Source of the DNA: Heterohyrax brucei
Taxonomy: Eukaryota; Chordata; Mammalia; Hyracoidea; Procaviidae
NCBI GenBank assembly: GCA_028571685.1
Contig: CM053143.1
Span: 138,170,829-138,234,828, forward strand
DNA length: 64,000 nt
Direction: 5' to 3'
The notes under the pieces were generated by a model that was given only the letters and a program-made list of their open reading frames with translations, made no database searches and was not told where the DNA came from. Made by a program: the position numbers and the translations under genes. Of this stretch, positions 43,838 through 54,516 are shown in pieces (position 1 is the first letter of the stretch; each line of letters begins with the position of its first letter).

Positions 43838-46800
43838 ATTACCTACCAAACTACCACAGACTGATGCTGAAGATTTGAGCAGACCCATAACAAGAGAAGA
43901 GATTGAGAAGGTAATTTTTAAAAAATCTCAATAACAACAATAAAAATAGCCCTAGCCTGCCTGGGTGGCTTCATTGGAGAATACTACCAAACATTCAGAG
44001 AAGAGCTAACACTAGTACTACTCAAACTACTTCAGAACATAGAAAAGGAAGGAATACTTCCATGTTTATTCTAGGAAGCCAGTATAACCTTGAGACCAAC
44101 ACTAAGCAAAGACACCACAAAAAAGAAAATAACAGATCAATAACTTTCACAAATATAGATGCAAAAATTCTCAACAAACTTATAACCAGTGTAACTCAGC
44201 ATATATTAAAAAAAAAAGTTATCATGACCAAATTGGATTCATACTGCATATGCAATGATGGTTCACCACAAGAAAATCAGTGAAGTAATCCACCACACAA
44301 ATAAAAGAATCACATAATCATTTCAATTGATGTAGAAAAGGCATTTGACAAAGTCTGACATCTATTCCTGATAAAAACTTCAATAATATAGGTATAGAAG
44401 GGTAATTCCTTAACATAATTAAGGGCATCTCTGTAAGTCCAAACAGCCTACATTATTCTTAGTGGAAAGAGACTGAAAAGATTTCCCTTGAGAACAGGAA
44501 CAAAACAAGGATGGCCTTTATACCACTCCTCTTTAATATTGTGCTGGAAATTCTAGTTAGAACAGTAAGGTAAGAAAAAGAAATAAAGGGGATCAAAATT
44601 GGTAAGGAAGAAGTGAAACTGTTCTTATTTATGAATGATGTGATAATATGCATGGAAAACTTAAAAAACTTCACCAGAAAGCCATTGGACCTAAAGCAAA
44701 GATTTAGCAGATTAGCAGGATACAGGAAAAACATACAAAAATCAGTTGGATTCCTATACATCAATAAAGAGAACTATGAAAAGGAGATCAGGAAGATAAT
44801 AGTATTTAAAATAGCCCTAAAAAATACTTACGGATAAATCTAACAAGGGATGTCAAAGACCTATACAAAATAATTACAAAACACTACTGCAAGAAATCAA
44901 AAGAGATGTACATAAATGGAAAAACATACATGCTTATAAATGGGATCACTCAACATTGTGAAAATATTAATTCTACCCAAAGTGATTTACAAATGCAATG
45001 CAATCTCAATCCAAATACCAATAGTATTCTTTAAAGAGATGGAAAATTTGATCATTAACTTTATATGGAAAGGGAAGAGGCCCTAGCTAAGTAAAGCCCT
45101 ACTGAAGAACAAAATAAGAGTACTCATACTGCCTGACCTAAGAGCCTACTATACAGCTGCAGTAGTCAAAATAGCCTGCTGCTGATACAGCAACAGATAA
45201 ATTGACCAATGGAACAGTATTGAGACCATAGAAGCAAATCTTCAACAAGGGCCCAAAGTTCATCAAATGTAGAAAAGACAGTCTTTAACAAATGGTACTG
45301 GCCAAAATGGATGTTCATTTGCAAAAAAAAAAAAAAAAAAAAAGAAACAAAATCTGTATCTCAATACCATATGCAAAAGCCAATTCTAATCTGAACTAAG
45401 GTCTAAATATAAAACCCAAAACTATAAGGATCATAGAAGAAAATATTGGATTGACACTGGATATAGCATTAACAGGATACAAACCATAACAAACAACTGG
45501 AAAATAAGCTAGATAACTGAGGTTATCTAAAAATTAAATACTTACGCTCATCAAAATACTTCATTAAAAGAATAAAAGGAGACCCTACAAATAGGGAAAA
45601 TTTTGGGGGGTATTGTGAGTTCTACAAAAGTCTAATCTTTAAAATCTACAGAAAAATCTGACTCCTCTACAAGGTAAATAATTCAATTTAAAAATGAGTA
45701 AAGGGAATGAACTGACATGTCACCAAAGAAGATATTCAAGCAGCTAACAGACACATGAAGAAATTCTCCTGAAATCAAAACTTCAATAAGATACCATCTC
45801 ACCCTGATATTACCGGCATGAAACAAACAAAAAACCCAGAAATAGCAAATACTGAAGTGGTTGGTTGCAGGAAGACTGGAACTCTTATGTCTTACTAGTG
45901 GAAATGCAAAATGGTACCACTGCATTGGAAAAACATATGGTGCTTCCTTAGAAAGCTAGAAATAGAAATACTACTGACAAGAATACATTCTGGAAAAATA
46001 AGAGCCATCACATGTCACTCAACTTCATTGCAGCATTGCTTACAATAGCAAAAAGATGAAAATAACCTAGATTCCCATCAACAGAAGAATAGATGAACAA
46101 ACTATGGAATATACACAGAAAGGGATACTATGCAATGATGAACAATGATGATTCTTCAAAGCATCTCACAGTATAGGTGAATCTGGAAGGCAATATGCTG
46201 AGTGAAATAATCACAAAAGGATAAGTATTGTATGAGACCACTACTTATAAAAACTTACTGGTAAGTTTATACACAAAAAAGAAACAATCTTTGATAGTTA
46301 TGGGGTGGGGCTGGTGATGGAAACACTAGATAGATAATATGTAAATGGTAGCTTTGGTGAAGAGTAAGACACTGCACTAAACCGGGGAAGCCAGTAGAGC
46401 TCATCCAAGGCAAGTTCATGGAAGCTTCATAGATGCACACAAACGCTCTGAGGGACCAAATGACTGACCTGAGGGCTATGAGGACGTGGTCCTGGGGAAC
46501 ACCTAGCTCAACTGGCATAACATAGTTTATAAAGAAAATGTCCTACATTCTACTTTGGTGGGTAGTATCTGGGGTCTTAAAAGCTGTGATCAGCCAGCTA
46601 AGACATTCTTCTAGTCTTACTTCATTGGGAATAAGGGAGAATAAAGAAAACTAAAGACACAGGGAAAGATTAGTCCGAAGGATTAATGGGCCACAACTAC
46701 TACAGCTTTCATAACTAGATGGCATCTGGCTACCATCACTGACTGCTCTGTCAATAGAGGGTAGCTGGACAGAGCTGGAGAAAACTGTAGAATAAAATTC

Positions 46801-47004
46801 TGACTCACAAAAAAGTACCAGACTTACTGGCTTTACAGAGACTGGAAAAACTCTGAAAGCATGGCTGCTAGACATCCTTTCAGCTCAGTACTGAAGTCAC
46901 GTGTGAGGTTTGCTCTTTAATCAAAGATTGGATGGGACCATAAAACAAAATGAGACTAAAGGTGCACAGCCCAGAGGCAAGGACTAGAAAATAGAAGAAG
47001 GTAG
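43838..47004 (+). mobile_element. L1 LINE: ORF2 RT region to 3' UTR, decayed
   Basis: 5'-truncated L1. Signals in order: GFIGEYYQ-like region near 43975, motif A-like 'gatgtagaaaaggcatttg' near 44330, RTKQGWP near 44500, an FMND stretch at 44625-44645 where functional L1s have FADD (frame 44613-44837 reads KLFLFMNDVIICMENLKN), then SVGFLYI near 44745. An A20 run occurs near 45325-45344. The 3' UTR spans about 46250-47004 and stops without a tail at the next RTE. Many frameshifts and stops. Confidence 0.9.
44613..44837 (+). pseudogene. L1 ORF2 reverse transcriptase fragment (motif C region)
   Basis: 75-codon surviving piece of the ORF2 RT domain. The catalytic FADD box has become FMND, which removes one of the two metal-binding aspartates, so even the domain would be inactive. 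The following SVGFLYINKENYEKEI is the conserved thumb-side stretch. Flanking ORF2 sequence continues in other frames. Confidence 0.85.
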
Positions 47005-47905
47005 GTTTAAAGTCAGGAGAGGTGTGCATCAGGGTTGATCTTTTCACCATACCTTTTTAATCTGTATGCCAAGCAAATGATATAAGAAGCTGAACTATAT
47101 GAAGAAGAATGATGCATCAGGATTGGAGGAAGACTCATTAACAACCTTGCTTGCTGGAAGTGATGAAGGTTTTGAAAAACATACTGATAAAGATAAAAAA
47201 TGACAATCTTCAGTATGGATTACAGCTCAACATCAAGAAAACAAAAATCCTCACAACTGGACCAGTAAGCAACATCGTGTTAAATGGAGAAAGATTTTAG
47301 GTCATCAAGGATTTAATTTTACTGGGTTCCACCATCAGTGCCCATGGAAGCAGCAGTCAAGAAATCAAAAGACACGTTGCACTGGGAAAATCTGCTGCAA
47401 AGGACCTCTTTAAAGTATTGAAAAGTGAAGATGTCACCTTGAAGACTAAAATGCACTTGACCCAAGTCATGGTATTTTCAACTGCGTCATATGTGTGTGA
47501 AAGCCGGACAATGAACAAGAAAGAAGAAGAATTGACGTCTTTGAACTGTGGTGCTGGAAAGAATATTGAATGTACCGTGGACTGCTAAAAGAACAAACAG
47601 ATGTGTTCTGGGAGAAGTACAACCAGAGTGTTCCTTGGGAGCAAAGAAGGCAAGATTGCATCTTAAGTACTTCAGACTTGTTACTAAGAGGGTTCAGTCC
47701 TTGGAGGACATCAAGTCTGGTAGAGTGAAAGTCCCTGTAAAAGAGAAGATCCTCAATGAGATGAATTGATATAGTAGCTGTAACAGTGGCTTTAAGCATA
47801 AAAGCGATTGTGGGCATGGCCCAGGACCAGGTGGTATTTCCCTGTGTTGTCTATAGGGTTGCTGAGTTAGAGCCAACTTGATGGCACCTAACAACAACAA
47901 AGTAT
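47005..47905 (+). mobile_element. RTE LINE copy G, 5'-truncated
   Basis: Starts 'taggtttaaagtcagg' (RT motif B side) directly at the end of the L1 and runs to the tail 'ggcacctaacaacaac'. Recognisable blocks: 'gtgcatcagggttgatc', 'gaagcagcagtcaagaaat', 'caaaagacacgttgcac'. Frame 47548-47769 keeps NVPWTAKRTNRCVLGE. All frames are broken. Confidence 0.9.
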
Positions 47906-49013
47906 AATAATAAAAAAGCTTAAAAAAATATTTTTTACAGGTTTTTAAATTGGTTCAATCTTTGTAGTTCTAGCTTCTCTGTTTTGTTTTGTTTTTTTCC
48001 TTAATTCTGGGAGCCAAAGCTTTTCTTCTCTTGTGAGTTGTCTTCATGTCTGTGACAGGAGTCTGGGTAAACTGAATTTCATGGTTTATGATCTGGAATA
48101 AAAGCAAAGAGTTTTGACTCCTAAATTCACCTGAAAAATGATCTATTCTAGGTGTTGATAAGTTTCTGTAGCATATTTGCCAAGGATAGTCAGTACTTTT
48201 GAATTCTTGGTAACCTGAAATGGTGGAAAATTGTAAATGCTGAACAATAAAATTTGAATTAATAAGTAATTTAATAAAAGGCTTATGTTTGAGTCAGCTG
48301 CTGCAGTTAGGCTCTGTTAATGAGTATGGAAAAATCATTATCCATGTAGGGCGACTGCCACCTAGTTCTTGGAAAGCACTTATGGTCTTAGTGTACTTTT
48401 AATCAAAGGGATTTTCTTATCAAAAACAAACATCGTTTCAGTGATAATTTTACACAAAAGCTTAAAAACTGAACATATGAGATTTCATTTCCTTTTTTGA
48501 AATTTGAAAGGAAGTCTCCCTATCCAGAAGTCTAGTGACTAGCTTCGTCTGAACTAGCCCTGTGAAATCTGAAGCTACCCATCTGTGAAATGTGTGGAAA
48601 AAAGCTGCCCTTATCTATGGCCATCTTTCATCCACCAGCACTCAGTGGCTGAGGTAAGAGTTTCTAGTGCTGCCTTTGGAAGGTCCCATTGCCTTCTCCT
48701 ACTCTGATTTTCACTCTACTTCCAACTCAGCGTAGAAAATCCTGGTTTCCTGTTCTTTTTGTATGTCTATAGAGTTTTCTTAATTTAAACTTGTCCTCTC
48801 TTCCTGCAATGTTCTTCTGCCATTAACTCTTTGAAGTATAAGGTGATAAACAGACAGGCGTAAAACTGGTTGAGGAACAGAAGGAAAAATAAGTCCAATT
48901 TACGTTGAAAATATCTTCCTGAAACTCCCAAATTCAGGAAAAACACCTAAAAGGAATTTAGGCTTCTCTATGTATCCTTGTTGTTGTTATTTCTGGTGGT
49001 ATAACAACAGTCC
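47906..49013. other. No feature recognised
   Basis: An A/T-rich start, then mixed composition. No repeat or exon is evident. Confidence 0.5.
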
Positions 49014-49018
49014 ATCAC

Positions 49019-49544
49019 TGTCACGGATTGAATTGTGTGCCCTCCAAAAATGGGCATAGCAGTTTGCCTGCGTCATGATTTCAAGTATTGTGTGATTGAC
49101 CCCCATTTTGCGATTTTCCTATGTTGTAAATTTTAGTCTTTCCCTGTGGTTACTAAATAGGATTATGTTTAAAGAGGATTAGGGCGGGACTGTAATACCC
49201 TGACTAAGAGAGTTTCCCTGGAGTATGGTTTGCTTTACCTTTTATCCTACAAGAGATGAAAGGGAAGCAAGCAAAGAGTTAGGGACCTCATACCACCTAG
49301 AAAGCAGTACCAAGAGCAGAGCATGTCCTTTGGACCTGAGTTTCCTCTACTGAGATACTCCCAGACCAAAGACTGATGCAACACAAGGGCATTCCTCCAG
49401 AGCCAACAGAGAAAGAATGTATTCCCGTGAACCTGGCACTCTGAATCGCAGTTGCAGCCCACTGGACTGTGACAGTCAACTCTTCTTTGATAAAACCATC
49501 CACTCACAGTATTCCTGTTAGAACAGTACCAGATGACTAAGACA
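49019..49544 (+). mobile_element. Solo LTR, ERVL-MaLR-like (LTR-8)
   Basis: 526 bp from 'tgtcacggattgaattgtg' to 'agatgactaagaca', with a perfect five-base duplication ATCAC (49014-49018 and 49545-49549). That is the same five bases as LTR-1, in unrelated surroundings. Subtype with the longer 5' half ('gcgggactgtaatacc'). Confidence 0.93.
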
Positions 49545-49549
49545 ATCAC

Positions 49550-49829
49550 TAAGAACCATGTACTGCTTTCAGAGTCGCAAACTTTAAGATTGATGGTGAA
49601 TAAAGTAAAGCTATATGCCTTGTCAGTCTAGTCATTGTCATACAATACTGGAGAATGGTCTTTCTTGGCAGTAGTGATATTCACATTACTTCAAAGGAGA
49701 TTTCAAATCCAAGAATGATGGCAATTGAAATATGATTAGATCTTTGGGATTAAGATTGTAGTATATAACATAGTCAGTCTAATTATTCAGAACTTCAAAA
49801 TTAAAACAAACTGCTGTTCTTATAGTAAA
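49550..49829. other. No feature recognised
   Basis: Short stretch with no repeat or coding signal. Confidence 0.45.
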
Positions 49830-51070
49830 TAATCTTGATAACATTTGCTGAGGACTTAGTGTATATCAGGCGCTGTGATAAATGCTCTGCTTTATTTCCT
49901 TTAATTGTTTCAATAACTCAGTGTCATTGTTGTTAGGTGCTGTTGAGTTGGTTCCAACTCATAGTGACCCTATGCACAACAAAATGAAACAAAATACTGT
50001 ATGGTCTTCCATTATGCCCGCAATTGTTTTTAGACTTAAGCCCATTGTTGTAGCTACTTTGTCAGTCCACATCACTGAGGGTCTTCCTCTTTTCCACTGA
50101 CCCTCCACTCTACCAAATATGGTGCCCTTTTCCAGGCAGTGATCCCTCCTGACAACATGTCCAAAGTACATAAGAAGCAGTCTCACCATCTTTGCTTCCA
50201 AGGAACACTCTGGTTGTACTTCCTCCACAGCACATCTGTTTGTTCTTTTGGCAGTCATGGTATATTCAATATTCTTCTCCAGCACCACAATTCAAAGGCA
50301 TCAATTCTCCTTCTGTCTTCTTTGTTCATTGTCCAGCTTTCACATGTTCTTCTTGTCCAGCTTTCACATGTATATGATGCAACTGAAAATACTCTGGCTT
50401 GGATCAGGTGCAGCTTAGTCTTCAAGGTGAGGTCTTTACTTTTTCTTTTGCAGCAGATTTTCACAATGCACCGTGTCCTTTGATTTCTTGACTGCTGCTT
50501 CCATGGGCATTGATTGTGGAACCAAGTAAAATGAAATCCTTGTCAACCTCAGTCCTTTCTCCATTTATCATAATGTTACTGGTCTAATTTTAGATTTTTG
50601 TTTTCTTGATGTTGAGGCATATTCCATACTGAAGGCTGTGTGGTCTCTGATCTTCATTGTTAAGTGTTTAAAATCCTCTTCACTTCCAGCAAGCAAGTTT
50701 GTGTCATCTGTGAAATACAGGTTGTTAATGAGTTTTCCTCCAATCCTGATGCCTTGTTCTTCTTCACATGGTCCAGCTTCTCATACTATTTGCTTGGTAC
50801 TCAGTTTGAAAAGGTATGGTAAAAGGATACAACCCTGAATTATACCTTTTCTGACTTTAAACCATGCAGTGTCCCCTTTTGCATCACTGCCTCTTGATCC
50901 ATGTACAGATCCTTTAAAAGCATATTTAAGTGTTCTGGAATTTCCAGTCTGTCAGTGTCATTGACAGATTAATAATATCTCAGTGACTATCAAACAGCTT
51001 TATCCTATAGATGAGAAAGCTGAGCCTTAGAAGTGGCTAAGTAATTCAACTAGGTAAAGTAAGATAATGT
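49830..51070 (-). repeat. MIR SINE split by an RTE
   Basis: Left part 49830-49929 ('atcaggcgctgtgataaat'), right part from about 50952 ('agatgagaaagctgagcc', 'aagtggctaagtaattc'). Between them sits RTE copy H. Joining the parts gives a normal antisense MIR. Confidence 0.8.
49930..50951 (-). mobile_element. RTE LINE copy H, 5'-truncated, inside a MIR
   Basis: Antisense RTE from the tail ('ttgttaggtgctgttgag') to a truncation near 'ggaatttccagtctg'. It is flanked by a 12-bp duplication TCAGTGTCATTG (49918-49929 and 50952-50963). The minus frame 50288-49959 has a tail-side block ECSLEAKMVRLLLMYFGHVV. A local duplication of 'ccagctttcacatg' occurs near 50333-50370. Confidence 0.92.
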
Positions 51071-51149
51071 TGATAAAATATACTCAGAAGTACCTGTTAA
51101 CAGTTTTCTATTTTTATAACAATGTTTATTGACACTTTATATATGCTAA

Positions 51150-51362
51150 GAGTCCCTCATGGTGCATGCAGTTGATGAACTTGGCTGTTAACCAAAAGGT
51201 TGGAGGTTTGAACCCACTCAGAAATACAGTAGAAAAAAGGCCTGGTGATCTGCTTCCAAAAAATTGGCTACTGAAAACCTCATGGAACAGTTACGCTCTG
51301 CCATACTTGGGGTGGCCCTGAATAGCAATCAACTTGGTGGCAATAGATTTTGGTTTCTGTAT
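51150..51362 (+). repeat. AfroSINE-like copy, long type
   Basis: Head 'gagtccctcatggtgcatg', B-box-like 'ggaggtttgaacccactc', insert 'ggcctggtgatctgcttcc', tail 'aatcaacttggtggcaat'. Confidence 0.85.
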
Positions 51363-51374
51363 GTCAGATTTTTT

Positions 51375-51545
51375 GCATATGTTACTGTATTTTTTATATT
51401 ATTGTATTTAATATTTAATACATTTTTCAGAGGTAGGACATCAATAAGGAAACTGAGGTTTGTTGAGACTGAGTACCTTGTTCAAGTCATTGTGGCTTGC
51501 AAGACATAATGGTAGAGTTTAAATCCAGGTATTCTGACACCAAAT
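51375..51545 (-). repeat. MIR SINE relic
   Basis: 'aaggaaactgaggtttgtt', 'gtagagtttaaatccaggt'. Adjacent to the SINE before it. Confidence 0.6.
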
Positions 51546-52315
51546 CAGAAATGAGTCTCAAAATTGTTAAAGTGTTAACACGTCTGTAAGTCACGGTATT
51601 CTCTGCAGACTGCAAGTAACAATACAATGCTCATTTTGGGAGGTGAGGATAGAACGATATACACCTACTCCTCCCTTATTGACTATCACAGTATCCAACA
51701 TTTCATATTTATTACAACAGTACAAAATTTACTACCTGCTTATTTTGTGCTTTAATGATATGTATCTGTCAAGAATGAAGGCTGAGGCTGCAAGACAAGA
51801 GTAATGCTGGCTATAGTGGTTAAGGTTGTATGGAAGCTTTGTTGGGTCATGGTTGCCAGTGGTTTGCAGTTATGGAATGATCCAGTCATTCTCTATTTTG
51901 TGATCTGATGTGGTCATCTTCCATTTGTTTGCACAATGCTGATTTTGGCACAGTGACCTTGTCTTTGGAACCTTAATCAAGTTGATAAGTGAGAAGTGGT
52001 TATATTTAATTCCGACAGAAGAACTAGTAGGCCAGTATGTAAATTTATGTGGGAATCTACGTTTTCATTCAATGATAATAAAAAAATTAAAAAAAAGAAC
52101 TAAAAATTATTTTACTAGCAAAAAGAAAAAAATCTACATGGATAAATAAAAAACCAACCTGTGGCAGTGATGCAAATGTTCTGCTCCATCTCCTTTTGTT
52201 ATAAAAGCTGTCAGCTGTCAGCCTTCAGCTGCCACATCTTTCAGATTTGCCCCGGCATCCTGCTGAAGACTGGTTATCTCCACATTGCTCCTTGCTAATG
52301 ATAGGGATATCCTGA
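51546..52315. other. No feature recognised
   Basis: AT-rich, with A runs near 52078-52150. Nothing identified. Confidence 0.45.
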
Positions 52316-52820
52316 TGTTATGGATTACATATTGTTTCCCAAAACTATGTATTGGAATCCAAGTCTTATACCTGTGGATTTTCTTTGTTATGTTAACTGG
52401 GTCATATTTGAATAGAATAAAAAACCAAACCAATGGCTGCTGAGTTGATAGACACTCATAGTGACTATATAGGACAAAGTAAAGCTGCCTCATAGGAGTT
52501 CCAAAGAGTGGCTGGTGGGTCCGAACTGCCAACTTTTTTCTTAGCAGCTGAATGCTTAACTGCTGTGCAACCAGGGCTCCTATTTCAGTTAAGTGGGTTC
52601 TAAATCTGTTCATTTTTCAGTTATGAAAAGAGCAGATTAGACATGGAAATACGTCACAGGGAAGGAAGGCAGGCACCACGAGAGGATTATCTGCAAACCA
52701 AGTAACCAAGGAATGTGCGGGACTGTTCAGACTTTCAGGCTCCAGAATTGTGAGAAAGTGAATTTATGTTTTTCACAGCCACCCACACGTGGTATTCGAG
52801 TTACAGCAGTACTAGGAACA
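52316..52820 (+). mobile_element. LTR, ERVL-MaLR-like subtype with nested SINE (LTR-9)
   Basis: 'tgttatggattacatattg' start and 'acagcagtactaggaaca' end, with the MLT1-like inner blocks 'gaatccaagtcttatacc' and 'gtgagaaagtgaatttatg'. The AfroSINE 52419-52580 is inside. No clear target duplication. Confidence 0.7.
52419..52580 (-). repeat. AfroSINE-like copy, short type, inside LTR-9
   Basis: 'aaaaaccaaaccaatggc', 'ggacaaagtaaagctgcc', 'gagtggctggtgggtccg', 'gcaaccagggctcc'. Confidence 0.88.
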
Positions 52821-52854
52821 GAGTTCTAAAGCTCAGTCATTTCTATTCAACACG

Positions 52855-53121
52855 GTCATCCTGGATGGCAAATCTTTGCTCTGAGGCTCTGCATCAGCCT
52901 GGCCAAGACTTTCACAGAGGTCACTGCAGTGTTGGGCTCCCTCTTCTTATCAGGTCCTCTTCTTTCCCTCTCTCTTTCACAGATGTCAGATCGGCATCAT
53001 GGTCTGCCTGCTCCTGCTCCATTTCCTCTTCATCCCTGACTACCTCCCCACTCAAATTCCAGTAAATCTCTTCTATTTTAAATTTTATCTTGGCATTTAC
53101 TTCCTAGATGACCTGAACTGA
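52855..53121 (+). repeat. Possible LTR 3' fragment, family unknown
   Basis: 'cctggccaagactttcac', 'ctgctcctgctccatttcc' and the end 'tgacctgaactgacacac' have the look of an old LTR 3' end. The frame 52766-53065 shows no domain. Confidence 0.35.
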
Positions 53122-53654
53122 CACACAACCCAAAACATAATTGTATGTAACCTCCCCTAAAACCAATACAATATTAAACTATTATTTATTAATATTTATT
53201 TCCTGTTTTATCATTTTGTCAGATGCTGATGTTTCTTCACACAGAGGTGGTACTCGATACCAACATTTTAAGAAAAAGTTATTAAAAAACACTTCAACAT
53301 CAGAAATAATTCTATTCATGAGCTTAATTTTGCAGGGGAGGGGAAGAGACTTATTTTATGTAGGTGTTTCACATCTTTGTTAAACTTCAGAGATTATGAC
53401 GAGAGAATAACAACTGCTGCTATATGGATTTTTAAAATCTTATTTTCTTTACATCCACAGATGAACTGACCAGAGGAGACTGACTCATAGCAACTAAATT
53501 CATGCTAGATTAACTTATTAACCAAAATTCCAGTTTATTAATTCATAATGAGATCTATATTAGGCCCAATCAGTAAGTAGAAAGATCTCTGTATATGCTG
53601 TTATAGTTTATCATTATTATCATTAAAATTGCTAATACTATTGCCAAAGGTGGG
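53122..53654. other. No feature recognised
   Basis: AT-rich sequence. The 80-codon frame 53141-53383 lacks recognisable features. Confidence 0.45.
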
Positions 53655-53851
53655 GAGCTCATTGCTACTGAGTCGATTTTGACTCATAGTGACCCTACAG
53701 GACTGGATGTAACTGCATCATGGGATTTCCAAGGCTGTAAATCGTAATGAAGCAGACTACCATATATTTTTCCCAGGGAACCTCTGGTGGGTTTGAACCT
53801 CTGACCTTTTAGTTAGCATGTGAACACTTTACCTGTTGCATCACCTAGTTT
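53655..53851 (-). repeat. AfroSINE-like copy, long type
   Basis: 'tgctactgagtcgattttg', 'tttccaaggctgtaaatc', 'gtgggtttgaacctctgac', 'gcatcacctagtttcc'. Confidence 0.85.
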
Positions 53852-53899
53852 CCTTTAGTACTATTACAATTACTGTTAATAAACAGGGATTAGTTGACA

Positions 53900-54048
53900 A
53901 AGGAAACAGTGGTGGCTTAGTGGTTAAAAGGTTGGCAGTTTGAATCCAGCAAGCACTTCTTAGAAACTGTGGAGCAGTTCTACTCTGTCCTATAGGATGG
54001 CTATGAGTCAGAACTGACTTGATGCAGTGGGTTTCATTTTTTGGTTTT
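53900..54048 (+). repeat. AfroSINE-like copy, short type
   Basis: 'aacagtggtggcttagtgg', 'ttggcagtttgaatccagc', 'ggagcagttctactctg', tail 'gatgcagtgggtttcat'. Head-to-head neighbour of the preceding copy. Confidence 0.85.
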
Positions 54049-54221
54049 AGTTGACTAGAATCAGAACTACTCTGCTCTAAAATGTGTTAATGACGTACTT
54101 GCTCCAACTCTCCATTCCAACTTAAAATTCTTTTTCATAAAAGCAACACATACTGTTGTAGAAAACTGAGATGAAACATGAAAACCCGGAACAAAGCAAA
54201 GTAAGATGGGACCAAATTTTA

Positions 54222-54392
54222 AAAAACCACCAAACCCACTGCCATCAAGTCAGTGCTGACTCATAGTGACTCTATAGGACAGAGTAGAAATGCTCCATAG
54301 AGTTTCCAAGGAGCGCCTGGCGGATTTGAACTGCAGATCTTTTGGCTAGCAGATGTATCGCTTAGCTACTATGACACTAACTAAGGTTTCTA
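54222..54392 (-). repeat. AfroSINE-like copy, short type
   Basis: 'accaccaaacccactgcc', 'ggacagagtagaaatgc', 'gagcgcctggcggatttg' and a worn head. CpGs inside the 'cgcctggcgg' stretch survive, which may mean a younger copy. Confidence 0.88.
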
Positions 54393-54397
54393 TAGAC

Positions 54398-54508
54398 AAA
54401 ATAAGGCAAGACTCAATTATAACACTGTATTGTGCCTTGAGGCAATCTCTTGGGATATAAAATAAAGGGAAGCAAGCAGAGATCCAAGGACCTCATACCA
54501 CCAAGGAC
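54398..54508 (+). mobile_element. Fragment of a MaLR-like LTR
   Basis: 'aggcaagactcaattataac', 'ggcaatctcttgggatata' and 'gacctcataccaccaagg' match the middle of LTR-2/LTR-8. Both ends are lost. Confidence 0.6.
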
Positions 54509-54516
54509 TTGTAACC

